A DNA stretch of 64,000 nt from Hymenoscyphus infarciens (taxonomy: Eukaryota; Ascomycota; Leotiomycetes; Helotiales; Helotiaceae), in the NCBI GenBank assembly GCA_001414345.1, contig LLCB01000291.1:1-64000 (forward strand), read 5' to 3'. The notes under the pieces were generated by a model. The model searched no databases, was not told where the DNA came from, and saw nothing but the letters and a program-made list of their open reading frames with translations. The position numbers and the translations under genes are program-made. The first letter of the stretch is position 1, and the number at the start of each line of letters is the position of its first letter. Shown here one piece after another: positions 10,603 to 23,945 of the stretch.

Positions 10603-11852
10603 CTTGAAGATCTTGTCACAACACCAAACACGCACTTGAGCCTCCATTATATATGGGATCTGGATAAATTCATGTTTGATTGACTAAACGCTGAACCTGA
10701 TGCCGTCTTCGTGGTTTGGGCGACTTGGACTTATTTTGGTGATGCGAACCAGGTTGATGGCTTGTCACATACCTATCTTAGTCGTGCATCCGGCTTGGCT
10801 GCCTCTGAGAGCATATCTAATCTTTGAGCGACAGGTACCATAGTACCACACGCCGCGGGGTGGGGAAGTATTGAAGCGATAAAGAGGAAGACTACTGCAT
10901 TAAACTAGTCGCAACTCGCATGTTCTCGTATCGCACCCATGGGCGAAGGAATACATAAGTTTTGCGTTATCCTAATCCAGGCAAAACCAAGATTCCTGTT
11001 ATGCATAAACGAGAGCGAAAACAAACGATTGAAAGGGAGCCTAAAGCAAAAGAGGATTAAGAATCCAACGGTACGCAATTGACTAGAAGAGGGCCGGAGA
11101 GGGGCTGCTGGGGCTGGCATAGAACGAGGGGAAAATTGACGCGCTACGCGATCTTACGTCCCAAAGGATGTAGGGAGTTCGGGGAGTTTAACAAGATAAA
11201 CCGGGCAATGATGAAAGAAAGTAAATCCTGCCCCAAGCAGCTTTTTGGCCAGTTGAGGTTGGAGAAGACCTGAGGTCATGAATGTTGTATACCCCGCCAC
11301 TTGTCTGGAGGCAAGTCTCCTACGATCCTGCATTGTAAGGAAAGCTAACCTTCAGCCAATATCCAACCTCAATAGAAGAACAAGAGGCACTTGCAACACA
11401 TGTGCGAGTTCGCTGACCAAAGCCGGGCCCTCGTCCTTCGAGTGGAACATTCTCCTCGCGACTACAGCAACGACATGTCAGAGACAAAGGCCTGCGGGGG
11501 CTAGTAGAATCCACGAGACCATATCTCCGCCCTCAAGTAGCCATTTCCCGAATGGCTTCGCATCTTTCCCCATATCTTGCCGGCTAGCTCGCTCGACCGT
11601 CAGGAAGGCAGAGTTCGATTCGGGAGTTGAGGGATGGATGGCATTGTGGAAAGGAAGCATCTCAAACCATGTCAGTCAGCGAGGTAAAATCCTATAATAA
11701 CACGCAACAATTCTACCAAAACTGGCCCGAAGGAAGAAGAAATGAAGGGACAACTTGCAAGATAGAGCTTTAGACATCGCGCTCGAGGATGCTGCGAGGA
11801 ATTCCAAGTATCTCGAAGACAGTGAAAGTTCTTCGGGTCTCCTCGCCCGGGT
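10603..11852. other. Subtilase promoter region and gene-free DNA up to the giant element
   Basis: Ordinary composition. Two plus-strand open frames (11079-11273 and 11278-11697) have no domain, signal peptide or splice context and are not called. The region up to about 10800 should contain the subtilase promoter; ATATAA on the minus strand near 10650 is a weak TATA candidate. The interval ends where the inverted terminal repeat begins. Confidence 0.4.
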
Positions 11853-11975
11853 GGTGTTGATGCACCTTAAGCATGCGTACTCGGCTAAAAGCGGCCTTTC
11901 TAAGCAGCGGTTCTTCTTCTACGGTCTAACCACCTTAAGGCTAGATCTTATATAAGATCTTAGATTTTAGATTTT
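11853..11975 (+). repeat. Left terminal inverted-repeat tip
   Basis: Reverse complement of 52567-52689 with about a dozen differences. All but one of these are C-to-T or G-to-A changes on the right copy, so the left copy preserves the older sequence. It still contains CpG and CpA sites (CATGCGTACTCGGC) and the palindrome AGATCTTATATAAGATCT at 11943-11960. No reading frame crosses it. Confidence 0.75.
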
Positions 11976-13760
11976 TCTAATAAAAATTATTATAAACTCT
12001 TACTCTTCTAGTATCTAATAAAGATTATTATAAACTCTTACTCTTCTAGTATCTAATAAAAATTATTATAAACTCTCTCTCTTCTAGTATCTAATAAAAA
12101 TTATTATAAACTCTCTCTCTACTAGTATCTAATAAAAATTATTATAAACTCTCTCTTTTCTAGTATCTAATAAAAATTATTATAAACTCTCTCTTTTTTA
12201 GTATCTAATAAAAATTATTATAAACTCTCTCTTTTCTAATATCTAATAAAAATTATTATAAACTCTCTCTCTTCTAGTATCTAATAAAAATTATTATAAA
12301 CTCTTTTTCTTCTAATATTTAATAAAAATTATTATAAACTCTTACTTTACTAGTATCTAATAAAAGTTATTATAAACTCTCTCTTTACTAGTATTTAATA
12401 AAAATTATTATAAACTCTCTCTCTACTAGTATTTAATAAAGATTATTATAAATACTTACTCTTCTAGTATCTAATAAAAATTATTATAAATACTTACTCT
12501 TCTAATATCTAATAAAGATTATTATAAACTCTTACTCTTCTAGTATCTAATAAAAATTATTATAAACTTTTACTTTTCTAGTATTTAATAAAAATTATTA
12601 TAAACTCTTTCTCTACTAGTATTTAATAAAAATTATTATAAACTCTTTCTCTTTATAAACTCTTACTCTTCTAGTATCTAATAAAAATTATTATAAACTC
12701 TCTTTCTACTAATATCTAATAAAAATTATTATAAACTCTTACTCTTCTAATATCTAATAAAAATTATTATAAACTCTTACTCTTCTAGTATCTAATAAAG
12801 ATTATTATAAACTCTTACTCTTCTAGTATCTAATAAAAATTATTATAAACTCTTACTCTTTTAGTATTTAATAAAAATTATTATAAACTCTTTCTCTACT
12901 AGTATTTAATAAAAATTATTATAAACTCTTTCTCTTTTAGTATCTAATAAAAATTATTATAAACTCTTATTCTTCTAGTATCTAATAAAAATTATTATAA
13001 ACTCTTACTCTTCTAGTATCTAATAATAATTATTATAAACCCTTTCTCTTCTAGTATCTAATAATAATTATTATAAACCTACTCTCTTCTAGTATCTAAT
13101 AAAAATTATTATAAACTCTTCTTTTTTACTTAGTATTTAATAAGAATTATTATAAACTCTCTCTCTTTTAGTATATAATAAGATCTATTATAAACTCTTT
13201 CTCTCTTAGTATCTAATAAGAATTATTATATACTCTCTCTCTTTTAGTATCTAATAAGAATTATTATAAACTCTCTCTCTTTTATTAGTATCTAATAAGA
13301 TTATTATAAATTCTAGTATCTAATAAGAATTATTATAAACTCTCTCTCTTTTAGTATCTTATAAAAATTATTATAAACTCTCTCTCTTTTACTAGTATCT
13401 AATAAAGATTATTATAAACTCTCTCTCTTTTACTAATATCTAATAAAGATTATTATAAACTCTCTCTCTCTTAGTATCTAATAAGAATTATTATAAACCC
13501 TCTCTCTTTTACTAGTATCTAATAAGAATTATTATAAACTCTCTCTCTTTACTAGTATTTAATAAGAATTATTATAAACTCTCTCTCTTTACTAGTACTT
13601 AATAAAGATTATTATAAATCCTCTCTTAGTTTTATCTAATAAAGATTATTAGAAACTCTCTCTTAGTAATACTTTTAAAAGTATCTAATAAAGATTATTA
13701 TAAATCTCTCTTCTAGTAGTATCTAATAAGAATTATTATAAACTACTTTTCTACTAGTTC
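11976..13760 (+). repeat. Left satellite arm: ~38-bp tandem array
   Basis: Roughly 45 copies of a unit containing ATTATTATAAACTCT and TAGTATCTAATAA, phased at 38 bp where regular (for example 12001, 12039, 12077). Copies differ by a few substitutions and by 1-4 bp in the pyrimidine tract. The array decays from about 13600 to 14160 into longer irregular units ending in TATTATAAATAAG. CpA, TpG and CpG are absent, so it is either natively free of them or RIP-exhausted. It is the mirror image of the right arm. Confidence 0.85.
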
Positions 13761-14479
13761 TAATCTAAAAAGTAGTATTTAATAAGAATTATTATTAAAC
13801 TACTTTTTCTTATAAATAGTATCTAATAAAAGTTATTATAATAGTTTTAATAGTATTTAATAAGAAATTATTATAAACTAGACTATCTTTAGTAATATCT
13901 AAGCCTCTTCTTAGTATTTAAAATTAAATATTATAAATAAGCTTTTTAAGTATTTTAGTAGTAGTACTTTAATAGTATCTAATATTATATATTATAAATT
14001 CACTTTCTACTAATATCTTATATTAAATATTATAAATAAGCTTCTTAGTAGTAATATAATAGTATCTAATACTAGATATTATAAATAAACTTCTTAATAT
14101 AAGTACTCTAGTAGTAGCTAAGATAAAATATTATAAATAAGCTTCTTAGTCTTATTAATAGTATTATTAGCTCTTATTTCTTCTTCCTCTTTAATTAAAT
14201 TAGTTAAAATAAAAAAAGCCTAATAGTATCTATTTAGCTACCTTATCTTTACTCTCCTCTCTACTACTACTTTCCTCTATCTACTAGTAGCTTAACTAGT
14301 ATATTCTTAATTATAATATACTAATATATCTAAGTATTTAGGTTTAAAATTTAAACTAATCTACTTCTAAGCTTTTATAACTATTCTCTATTAATAGCTT
14401 ATAACTATTACTAGTAGTATAATATTACTATTTATAAACTAAGCTAGTTATCTATAAAATAGTTTTATAGAATAATATT

Positions 14480-14910
14480 ATTTCCTTCTCTAGTTTTAAA
14501 AGCTTTAATTTATCTAGCTAAATAAGAGAATTAATATAGTATTTAAGATATATTCTTATTTTTAAAAGAACTCTTAGTTTATCTATATTATAGAGTATAA
14601 CCTATCTATAGAACCTATTTTTATTAAATAGTCTAATTTCACTCTTACTAGGCTTTATAGAATACTCTAGCTTTATAATTAGACGTAAGTAATAGTAAGA
14701 GCTTTCTAAGAATACTATAATATTATCTATAAAGTAAATAGAATAGATATTTAAAGTAAGTTACTTATAAGTAAATAAGTAAGATATATAAGTTAAGAAA
14801 GGTATTATACTAAATCTAGATAGGTCTTATAGCCTCTAAGCTTTATATAATAGGTAGATAATCGAGCTTATAATAAAAGCTAAAAGAGTTAAAAGATATA
14901 TTAAGAAGAA
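14480..14910 (-). pseudogene. Probable Copia-type reverse transcriptase relic
   Basis: Read on the minus strand, the frame through 14750-14720 gives YFIDNIIVF, like the YVDDIIVF active-site motif with an Asp-to-Asn RIP change. About 35 residues upstream is KA-stop-RL-stop-DLSRF, which fits the Copia motif KALYGLKQAPRLW after G-to-R, Q-to-stop and P-to-S changes. Downstream, SEIRLF and YNIDKL resemble the Copia GEIKWFLGI and YIDKI segments. The frame is interrupted by stops at former Gln/Trp positions. No LTR could be assigned. Ty3/Gypsy is the alternative; the spacing to YVDD favours Copia. Confidence 0.45.
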
Positions 14911-15094
14911 TATTTTAATATATTATTAATAATATTAATATTATTAGTTATAATTAGTTATTATATATAATATAGAGTTAGACTTATCTTAGTAAACTTA
15001 GCTATCTATTCTATCTCTACTACTTCTCTACTACCTCTTATCTACTACTTTATCTACTAATTATATCTCTCTCTCTTAAAAAGCTATTCTAATA

Positions 15095-15137
15095 TTTAAG
15101 AGAATTTAGTAATTTTTTTAGTAAGAATAATAACTAT
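15095..15137 (+). repeat. 43-bp exact direct repeat, copy 1
   Basis: Identical over 43 bp to 27138-27180 (contains GAGAATTTAGTAATTTTTTT), with about 10 further bases of near-identity upstream and none downstream. It may be a fragment of two related insertions or of a long terminal repeat. An exact match this long in RIP-eroded DNA is notable because RIP normally drives copies apart. Confidence 0.7.
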
Positions 15138-17264
15138 TATATAAATACCTCTCCTAGTTTCTCTTAACTATAACCTTAATTAATACTATTTTACTTATAA
15201 TTAAAAACTCTTTAATTAAACTTTAATTCTATTTTTATACTATATTTACTAAGCTAGTTAAAAACTCTTAAAATGCTTTAATAATTAATATATTTCTATT
15301 ATATCTTATATTATATCTTAAGCCTTCTATTATACCTTTTAGCTCTTTATTATCTTCTTTACTTTAAATATAATATCCTTTTATAACATCTTAAGACTTC
15401 TTAATATCCTAGGCTTTTAAGAGCTTAATCTTCTATTATTACTAATAATCTTACTCCTTTTTAATAAGAATAAGAAGTAGAAACAAAGATATAGAATATA
15501 TATATAATCTTCTTTTTAATCTTCTTAATATACTAGAGCTTTTTAAGAGCCTAGCTAAATAGCTTAATAGCTTAATTATACTATTTTAAGTACTTACTTT
15601 ATTATATAAAGAGTAATAATTTAAGAATATATAAAGAGTGTTAAAATAATAAAGAGACTTTAAAAGAACTTTAATTCTATTATTATAGTTATAAAATATA
15701 ATAGATTCTATATTTATTAATACTACTAGTCCTTTATCTAGACTATTATATTACTAACTATTATACTATTATTCCTATTTTATAAATCTACTTTTTATAA
15801 AAAATTATTAAATACTTTAAGAAAATAAGAAAAAGTAATATACTTTAAAGTATTTAAATAGAATAAGAAAAGGAAAATAATAAATAGTATATAAGAGAAT
15901 AAGTAAAATACTATTCTTACTATCTATCTACTATCTATCTATTATCTACTACCTACTACTTACTATCTACTTATTAAACTATAAACTACTATTATCCTTA
16001 ATACTTAAACCTTATTCTTAATACTCTAGTTTAGAGTCTTAAATAAGCTATTTATAGAAACTAGAAGAAAAAAGACTAATTAATATCTATTATTTTAATT
16101 ATAGTAATAGTAGTGTTTATAGCATATATAGTTAAAATTATTAGTAGTATTATAATTATAATAATTAAGTATATAGTAATTAGTATAAGAGAGCTTAGCT
16201 ATATTAGTCTTATTATTAAAAAAAACTATATATTTAGAGAAAGAATAGTCTACTATTATAAGTTATTAGTAATAGTTATATTCTAAAACGTTATAGTAGC
16301 CTAAGGCTTAGAGTAAGAAAGTATAGAAGAATTAATAAGGAGAGTAAAGAGGAATAAGATTTATATTACTTTATATAGTATTCTAGTTAAGTTCTCTTAA
16401 AGTACTAATAATTAGATTACTAGAATTCATAAGAATAAGAGTTACTAATTAGTTAGAAAGAAAGTAGAATTAATAAGCGTATTAGTTAGAAGTAGAAACA
16501 TTTTCTAGACTATTTTTAAATAAGAGCTAAGACTTATAAGATAAGAGAGAGTATATTATAAATATAAGATTATAAATATTTATATTTCTATAATTTAAAA
16601 TAGTATAAATAAGCTCTTTATTAGTTTAAATATTATTATAAATAATATTAGAATATAGTACTATAGAGATTTAGATAAGAATAGAAGTAACTTAAAGAAT
16701 CTTAATATTAAGTTTATTAAAGTTAAATTCTTCTTTATTATCTTTACTTTTAGATAAGTTATAATAATAGACTCTTAAAAATTAGAAGTCTAGCTAAGTA
16801 AGCTAGATAGAGATAATCTTATATAAAGGCTATTAGTTAACTAAGGTATCTTAATTATTAAAGAAGTAAGGTTTATCTTTATTCTTAATCTTAACCTTTA
16901 TATCTATATCTTTAATTAACTTAACTAACTTAGCTCTAAGAATATTATTAATTAATATCTTATTAATATACTAAAAATTATTAGAAAGACTAAGCTAAGA
17001 ATAGATATTTTACTTATCTCTTTATAACTTTCGCTTTTAGCTTTATAAGATTAACTAGTATCTCTAAGCTTATATAGGTCTAGTATATTACCATTGCCTA
17101 ATATACTTATAAAAGAACCTTAAATATAGTATTATAAAAGAATATAGATAATAAGAGATATAATAATAATAGAGAATAATAAGCTTTAAGCTATAAAGGA
17201 AGAGGAAGACTATAGAAGCTAGAAGAGAGAAGAAAGAGTAATAAGGTAACCTTATATTATATAT

Positions 17265-17290
17265 ATTATTATTATTATTATTATTATTAT
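17265..17290 (+). repeat. (ATT)n microsatellite
   Basis: About eight or nine uninterrupted ATT triplets inside the AT-rich interior. A similar, shorter tract lies near 30657. Confidence 0.8.
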
Positions 17291-20200
17291 AAAAGAGAAG
17301 AGAAAGAAAGAAAGAAGGTTAAAATATATATCGAGTATTTACCTTAATTCTACTAGTATAGTTTTATACTATAACTACTACTACTACTACTTAACTATAT
17401 ATAGAAGGAGTAATATTACTCTTATACTTTTAATAGTAAGGTTTATAATTATTTATAATATTATTTTAAATCTTCTTTTAATTTCTTATAATATAATAGT
17501 ATAAATTAGGTTAATATCTAAGACTTATACGTAAGACTTGATTTATAAGTAAATAAATAATTTATATAGTATATAAATATATTCTTAACCTTAGTTTAAT
17601 TCCTATACTTAATTCTACTTCTTTAATCCTCTTTTTCTTCTAATAGCTACTAGTTTTAAAGTTTATATAATCTATATTACTTCTTTTAAAGTAGTTATTT
17701 ATAGAGTAAGCTTAGTAGCTTTCTTTCTCTTATTACTTTAGCTTTAGTTATTAAGAAACAAATATAACTACTTTAATATATAGCTATCTAGGCTTTAACT
17801 TCTTTATAAATTAAAGATAGCTAGGTTTCTAGAATTACTACTTAGCTTTCTAGGTCTATTCTCTATAAATAAGAAGAGGTAAACTTACTAGCTACTAGTA
17901 GGCTATTAGGAATTATATTACTATATAAATCTATCTTTAATAGTGTTTTTAGCTTAGATATTAAAGATAAGCTATACTTAATACCTATTATTAGAATACT
18001 TTATAACTAAAAATCCTTTTATTAAGTATTTATATTTAGAAATCGATTAACCTATTCTAATATTCTTTAAGCTTAGCTTTTTTAAGTAAATATTACTTTA
18101 AGTAGATTAGTAACTTATTAAGAGTATTCTAATATATTAGGAATAGTATCTTTTTAGATACTTTATAATAAACATGTTTTTTAAGTTTAATATAGTTAAA
18201 TATATATTTCTTTTCTCTTATATACTTATAAAGGATTATTATTTCTTATCTTATTTAAGTAACTTTATTAAGTCTAAGCTACTAATATTTAATAATAGAG
18301 GTTATTAGAGTTTTACTCTTAAGTTATAGTAGCTTTTAATACTAATCTTTTATTAACTTATTATTTATAATAAATTTATTCTATCTTAAATATAACCTTT
18401 TATATATTATTAGCTTCCTTCTTAGCTTCTTACTCTCTCTTATTATCTACTAGTTTTTACTTTTTAGCTTCTTTTAAAAGTCTCTTCTTTTTAGTACTTA
18501 TAATATTTTTTAACTCTCTTACTTTATTCTATTTAATTCTTCTTATTACTATAACTTTAAAGTATTTTTTAAATATAAGAGAGTAAATCTAAATAAGTTT
18601 ATTAACTAGTTATATTTTCTAGTTATCTTAGAAGTCTTATTCTAATAGAGAAGGGACTTTACTTAATAATAGGCTATATTAAGTCTTTTAAGGATTTAAA
18701 AGAGGTTATTTATTCTTATTTCTATTAATTTTATAAACTATTTACTTAAATATTTTATTAAGTATATATTCTATAATCTTATCTAATAAGAGAGGAGTAA
18801 GCCTTTTCTAATAAGCTTTATCTTTATCCTCTTTTATAGAGTAAAGAGAATAGATCTATTATTTTAAACTTATAAATAGAAATATATTAATTAGTAGTAT
18901 AAAGTATTTATTCTTATTTAGAAAAACTTTAACTATATATATTTAAGTAAATTTTTTAATAAATTCTAATATAATAACTATATAAGACCTAGTAGAGAGT
19001 GCTTTATTTATGTTTTTAGAAAGCTTAGAAGGCTTAATTAACTACTTATATAGTATTAGATTATATATATTATAATATTATTTAAGTATAAGAGATTTTA
19101 ATATAAAGAATAGTAACTTATCTTCTTTTAAAACCCTTAAAATAACTTTATACTAATATATAGAAGTATTATAGAAATCTCTTTATATAAATAAGAGCTT
19201 CTACTTATATTTCTTATACTTCTTAGACTATACTAGCTTTTAAGAATTCTCTTTTACTTTAACCTAGCTATATACTTTAGTTTTCTTTATCTTATTAACT
19301 TATAATTATTTTTTTTAGCTTAGGAGTTTATTCTTAGCCTTTCTTACTCTCTTTAGTATTTAAGATACTAATTTAGATATATTATTATTAAGAGAATAAT
19401 TTAGAGGTTAATTAGAATAGTTATAGTAATAACTCTTATTATTAAAAGCCTAGAATAGTAAGAAAATATAAGTAATACTAGTCTTACTATCTCTTTAACT
19501 ACTATACTTATATCTTTACTATATATCTTTTATATTATTATTATTAATTAGAAAACCTTAATAGATAATATAACTAATATTTAGAATATTTATTCCTATC
19601 CTAAGTAATATAGTAGTAACTATAATATAAGTTACTCTATTATAATCCTTAAATATTATATATAAAATATCCTTATTATATTCTAGTACTTAAGAATTAA
19701 ATTTAAATACTATATACTTTAGTTTAAATTAATTATCTACTATTAAATTAGAGTATTTTAGTTCTCTTACTATAAATTTAGTATCTTTTACTTTTAATAT
19801 TTATTATAGTATAGCTAAAATCTTTTAGACTTATTTTATATTATTAATAAATATAATTATTTTTAGAATATACTTAGGTATTAATAAACTATTAGTATTA
19901 AAAGTATTATTTTAAAGAAAATATAGTAGTTTATAATCTAAAAGATGTTCTTTAGCTAAAGAGTATATAATAATAGATATACGTTTACTTTTAATATACT
20001 TTACTTAAATAAAGTATTATTATTCTCTTTTAAGAGATAATCTAATATTTTTATAAAGACTATAAGTTTTATTATACTTTACTTAGATAAAGCTATTATA
20101 GTTCTCTTTTAAGAGATAATATAAAGTTTTTTAATTCTTATAGAATTAGTTATACTATTATACTTTACTTATATAAAGTTATTATTCTTTCTTTTTAACT

Positions 20201-22740
20201 AAAAATGTTATTATATATAAATTAAGTATATAAATTAATAAAACTATTATCTTAGTACTTCTTTATTAAAGAATAGAATAATAAAAGAATTCTTAAATTA
20301 TATCTTCTCTTTATATATTCCTACTAAATCTATCTCTTAACTCTTTATATTTACTTATAAAAACATCTAATTAATAGCTACTTATATATAAATAATCTAT
20401 AATTAGAATAGACCCCCTTTTCTATTACTAAACGTCTCTTACTCTTAAAACTTATAAAATAGTAAAGGTAGAGCTAAAAAGAAGATAATTAACTAATTTT
20501 ATAATAATCTATAATAACCTCTATAATTTAAAATAGGTTCGTCCTTTCTTAGCTATTTATTATCTTATTATTTTTAATCTTTATAAACTTTATAATAAGG
20601 TCTTTTTAATTTTATAATTCTATTTTTATAATATTTACCTCTTTTAGTAAGACTTAAGTAATTCTTACTACGTTTCTTATTACCTTATCTCTTAATATTA
20701 ATAGTTTAAGGTTATTACTACTTTATATTATACTCTACTTTAGCTTATAATAATAAGATTTAACTTTTATAGTATAAAATCTAATATAATAGTAAAAGAT
20801 ATTATTAGAGATAATAGTATTAGTAGTTAATATAAATTACTTTTATATAATACTCTTAATATATTAAGCTTAAAAGTTAAGTAAATACTAATACTATATA
20901 ATATTATTACTATATTAATAATATTAATATAAGGTTCTAGTTAGTAATTTTAAACTAAATTTCTATCTTTTAATAGAAATAGTAATATATTATATTCTAA
21001 AATAAAGCCTAGCTAAGTAAGATAGTACTAGTATATATATTAATTATACTATTAGGCTAAGCTTATAGTAGGAGATCTATACTACTATTAAAAGTCTTCC
21101 TAGTTTATAAGATATAAATTAAGCTATTTCTTAAGCTTTAAATAATTAGCTCCTAGAGTAATCTCTAAGCCTTATACTTTATAGTTTCTATTAGATTATA
21201 TATATTTTATATAACTAGTATATTTAATTTTTTAGTAGATAAATCTTAGACTAAACTCCTTTATATAGACCTCTCTTATAATTTATTTACTTTATGTTTT
21301 TTTTTAAAAAGCTTAGAGTTATCTTCTTACTTAGTACTATAGTTAAAATTATTAGTATTAATAAATACTTATATATTTTTAAAGTATATATTTAATAAAG
21401 ACCTTTTTATATAATCTAGTATAGAAGTTAAGAGCTTATATAATAGTTTATTTAAATTAGAATAATAGTATTTTTAAATCTTAGATAGCTCTTTATAGTT
21501 TAGTAATAAGTTAGGTTTAAACCTAGCGTTCTTAGTCTTAGTAAGACTAAGAATAGTATAAGGAATTTTTTTTAATTTCCTCTCTTTAAAGTCTTTATCT
21601 TATTTAACTATAAGTTCCTTTTATTATACTATTTTAATATTATATAACCTTTTAACCTCCTCTTTAAGTATCTTTATATTTAAATAATCTTAACTATAGT
21701 TTAGAAATTACTAAGAGTCTAGTTTATTACTTAAATATTATTAATATAGAGATCCTTTACTAAACTTATTATACTATAAATCCTTAACCTAAGCTATATT
21801 TATATTCTAAGCTTATTACTTTATAATATTAGTAATTTATATTTCTATAATATTTAAATAAGTAAGAATTATATTATTAATATTAGAGTAATTAGTAAAG
21901 CTTATTTATAAGGATTTAAAGTATTACTTTATATCTATTAGAAAATCTTTAATACCTTTAATAAAGTAAAAAAGAGCTAGTAATTAATTTATAAGCTTAA
22001 CTCTAAATACTAAAAGTATAATATATATATATTCTAAAGTTTTAATAGACTTAATATATATCTTAGTATAGAATTTGTTTTTTCCTTTAAAAACGAAATC
22101 TTTTAACTACTTATCCTTAGTTATAGTTTATATTCTTATAAGTTAAGCTAGTAAGAGAGGCATTTCTCTTAACTAGACTAGAAGAAGAGAAAACTTAAAA
22201 TTCTTTTTAAAAGAGAACGTAGTACTTATAAATATAATAGTAGTTTTTAATTTATTAATATTATTAGATATAGCTAATATATTTAAAGTTATTAACTAGT
22301 TTTAAAGTTAGTTTATAATAGTAGTAAGAGTTAAAGATATATTTAATAACTTTATTAATATAGTATTTTATATTTACTATCTTTAAAGAAATTCTTTAAT
22401 AGATATAATAGTTTTCTAAAGATTATTTATTTTAGATTAGATTTCTTACTTTTAATATAGTTTAAGAGCTTTTATTAAGAGAATTTATTTATCTTAAAAA
22501 GACTTTATAATAAAGTTAATTTTATATTAAAGTAAAATTAATACTTAAAGCTTATTACTTTTAATATACTATTTTTAAGTAGTAATTATAGAGATAAACT
22601 AGTTAATATTAAAGCGTTTTCTATAATAATTTAAGTTATTAAATACCTAAGTTTTAATATTAAGTAAGTATTTTTTAAGTAAAAGAAGATAGGATTTATT
22701 AAATAAAATATAAAATATTATAAAAGAATAGCTAAGATAT

Positions 22741-23520
22741 TTAAAAGGATAATCTACTAGTAGAGAAAAGTAGTAATAGAACTCTTTAAAGCTCTTAGAC
22801 TATTTATCTTCTAAAGACTCTAATTATAAAAACCTTTAAAGTCTAGATAGTAGTAGTATTAAATAACTAAATAGGCTTTTAGAGATAAGAGTAGAAGTTA
22901 AAAGAAAGAGCTCTAATAACTTTTAAGTAAGTATATTTAGAGTAAGATATATATTTAAGATTAAAGGTAAAGATAGATTACTTATAACTTTAAAGCTAGA
23001 CTATAATCTTAAGAATATACTAGTTTTAAAAGAAGATAATAGTAATTTAATAGAAGAACTAAAAAAAGCTTTTAAGATAAGATATATAAATAATAAGTTT
23101 TTAATATTAAAAGATATAAGTATCTTAAGTATTAAGATAGAAGGTATAGGTATTCTAGGTATTAAGATAAATACTTTAAGTTATAAAGAAGTAGTCTAAT
23201 AGATTTTAATTAAAGCTATAAGCTTAGAAGAGGTAAAAGGTAAATAGGACTTAATTAATAACTTAGAGTATAATTTAAAGTCTATTTATAAGAAAATAGT
23301 AGATAAGGAAGGCTTACTAGAATAATTAGAGTATATAGCTCTAGCTTTTAAAAAAGAGAGTTATACTAAGAATTCTTAAGTAAAATATTACTTAATTATA
23401 GTAATCTAAGAAAAAGCTATACTTAATTATAATAAATACTTAAAGGTTATTATTATAGCTTATAAGGTTAAGGTTAATAAGGTTAAGATTAATAGAGTTA
23501 AGGTTAATAGATTTAAAAAA
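22741..23520 (+). pseudogene. RIP-killed coding relic of unknown family
   Basis: One frame (codons in phase with 22963) stays readable for about 260 codons, broken only by TAA/TAG stops of the kind RIP makes from CAA, CAG and TGG. The clearest part spans 22861-23400 and reads as a charged, helix-rich protein (for example LKEDNSNLIEELKKAF). Between 23450 and 23515 there is a Lys/Val repeat of VKVNKVKIN type. It resembles in style the first protein of a LINE or the gag of an LTR element, but I cannot name a family. Frame preservation over hundreds of bases is the evidence that it was once coding. Confidence 0.5.
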
Positions 23521-23730
23521 TAAGACTAAATAGGTAAATAATTATATATTTATAAGTATATAATATACCTACCTTTATAATAAGTATTAGTCTTTTATAA
23601 ACTTTTTAAACCTTTTAATTAGTTAATAGTAAGTAAGATTATAGATATATCTTTATAGATTAGTTAGTTCTTAGAAGAAGATAGATCTTTAATAGAAGAA
23701 GGAGTTTCTAGGGAGCTAAGATATTAGATA

Positions 23731-23945
23731 GTAGACTTAGCGTTCTATATAGTTTTAATTATAAGTTAAACTAAAGAGAGTATATCTTTAATAGTAGTAA
23801 AAGAGGACTTTAGAGAGTTAGTATATTAAGTAGTAGACTCGGTATTCTATATAGTTTTAATTATAAGTTAAGCTAAAGAGAGTATATCTTCGATAATAGT
23901 AAAAGAGGACTTTAAGAAGTCGGTGTATTAGGTGGTTTATTTAGT
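23731..23945 (+). repeat. 102-bp (34-codon) tandem repeat in a coding relic
   Basis: Two full copies starting at 23731 and 23833 and a diverged third from about 23932 share GTAGACT..GTATTCTATATAG and AAAGAGAGTATATCTT. The period is a multiple of three, so this was probably an in-frame protein repeat in the same dead element as 22741-23520. Confidence 0.65.

Noticed and set aside
10603..10647. Upstream in-frame start for the subtilase
   Set aside because: Adds 15 charged residues in front of a good signal peptide; the inner Met at 10602 fits secretion.
11079..11697. Open frames next to the left edge of the giant element as cargo or boundary genes
   Set aside because: Short, unrecognised and without splice or promoter context.
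11976..13760. CRISPR-like regular array
   Set aside because: Units are contiguous and degenerate without unique spacers, and the genome is a fungus with spliceosomal introns; it is a satellite.
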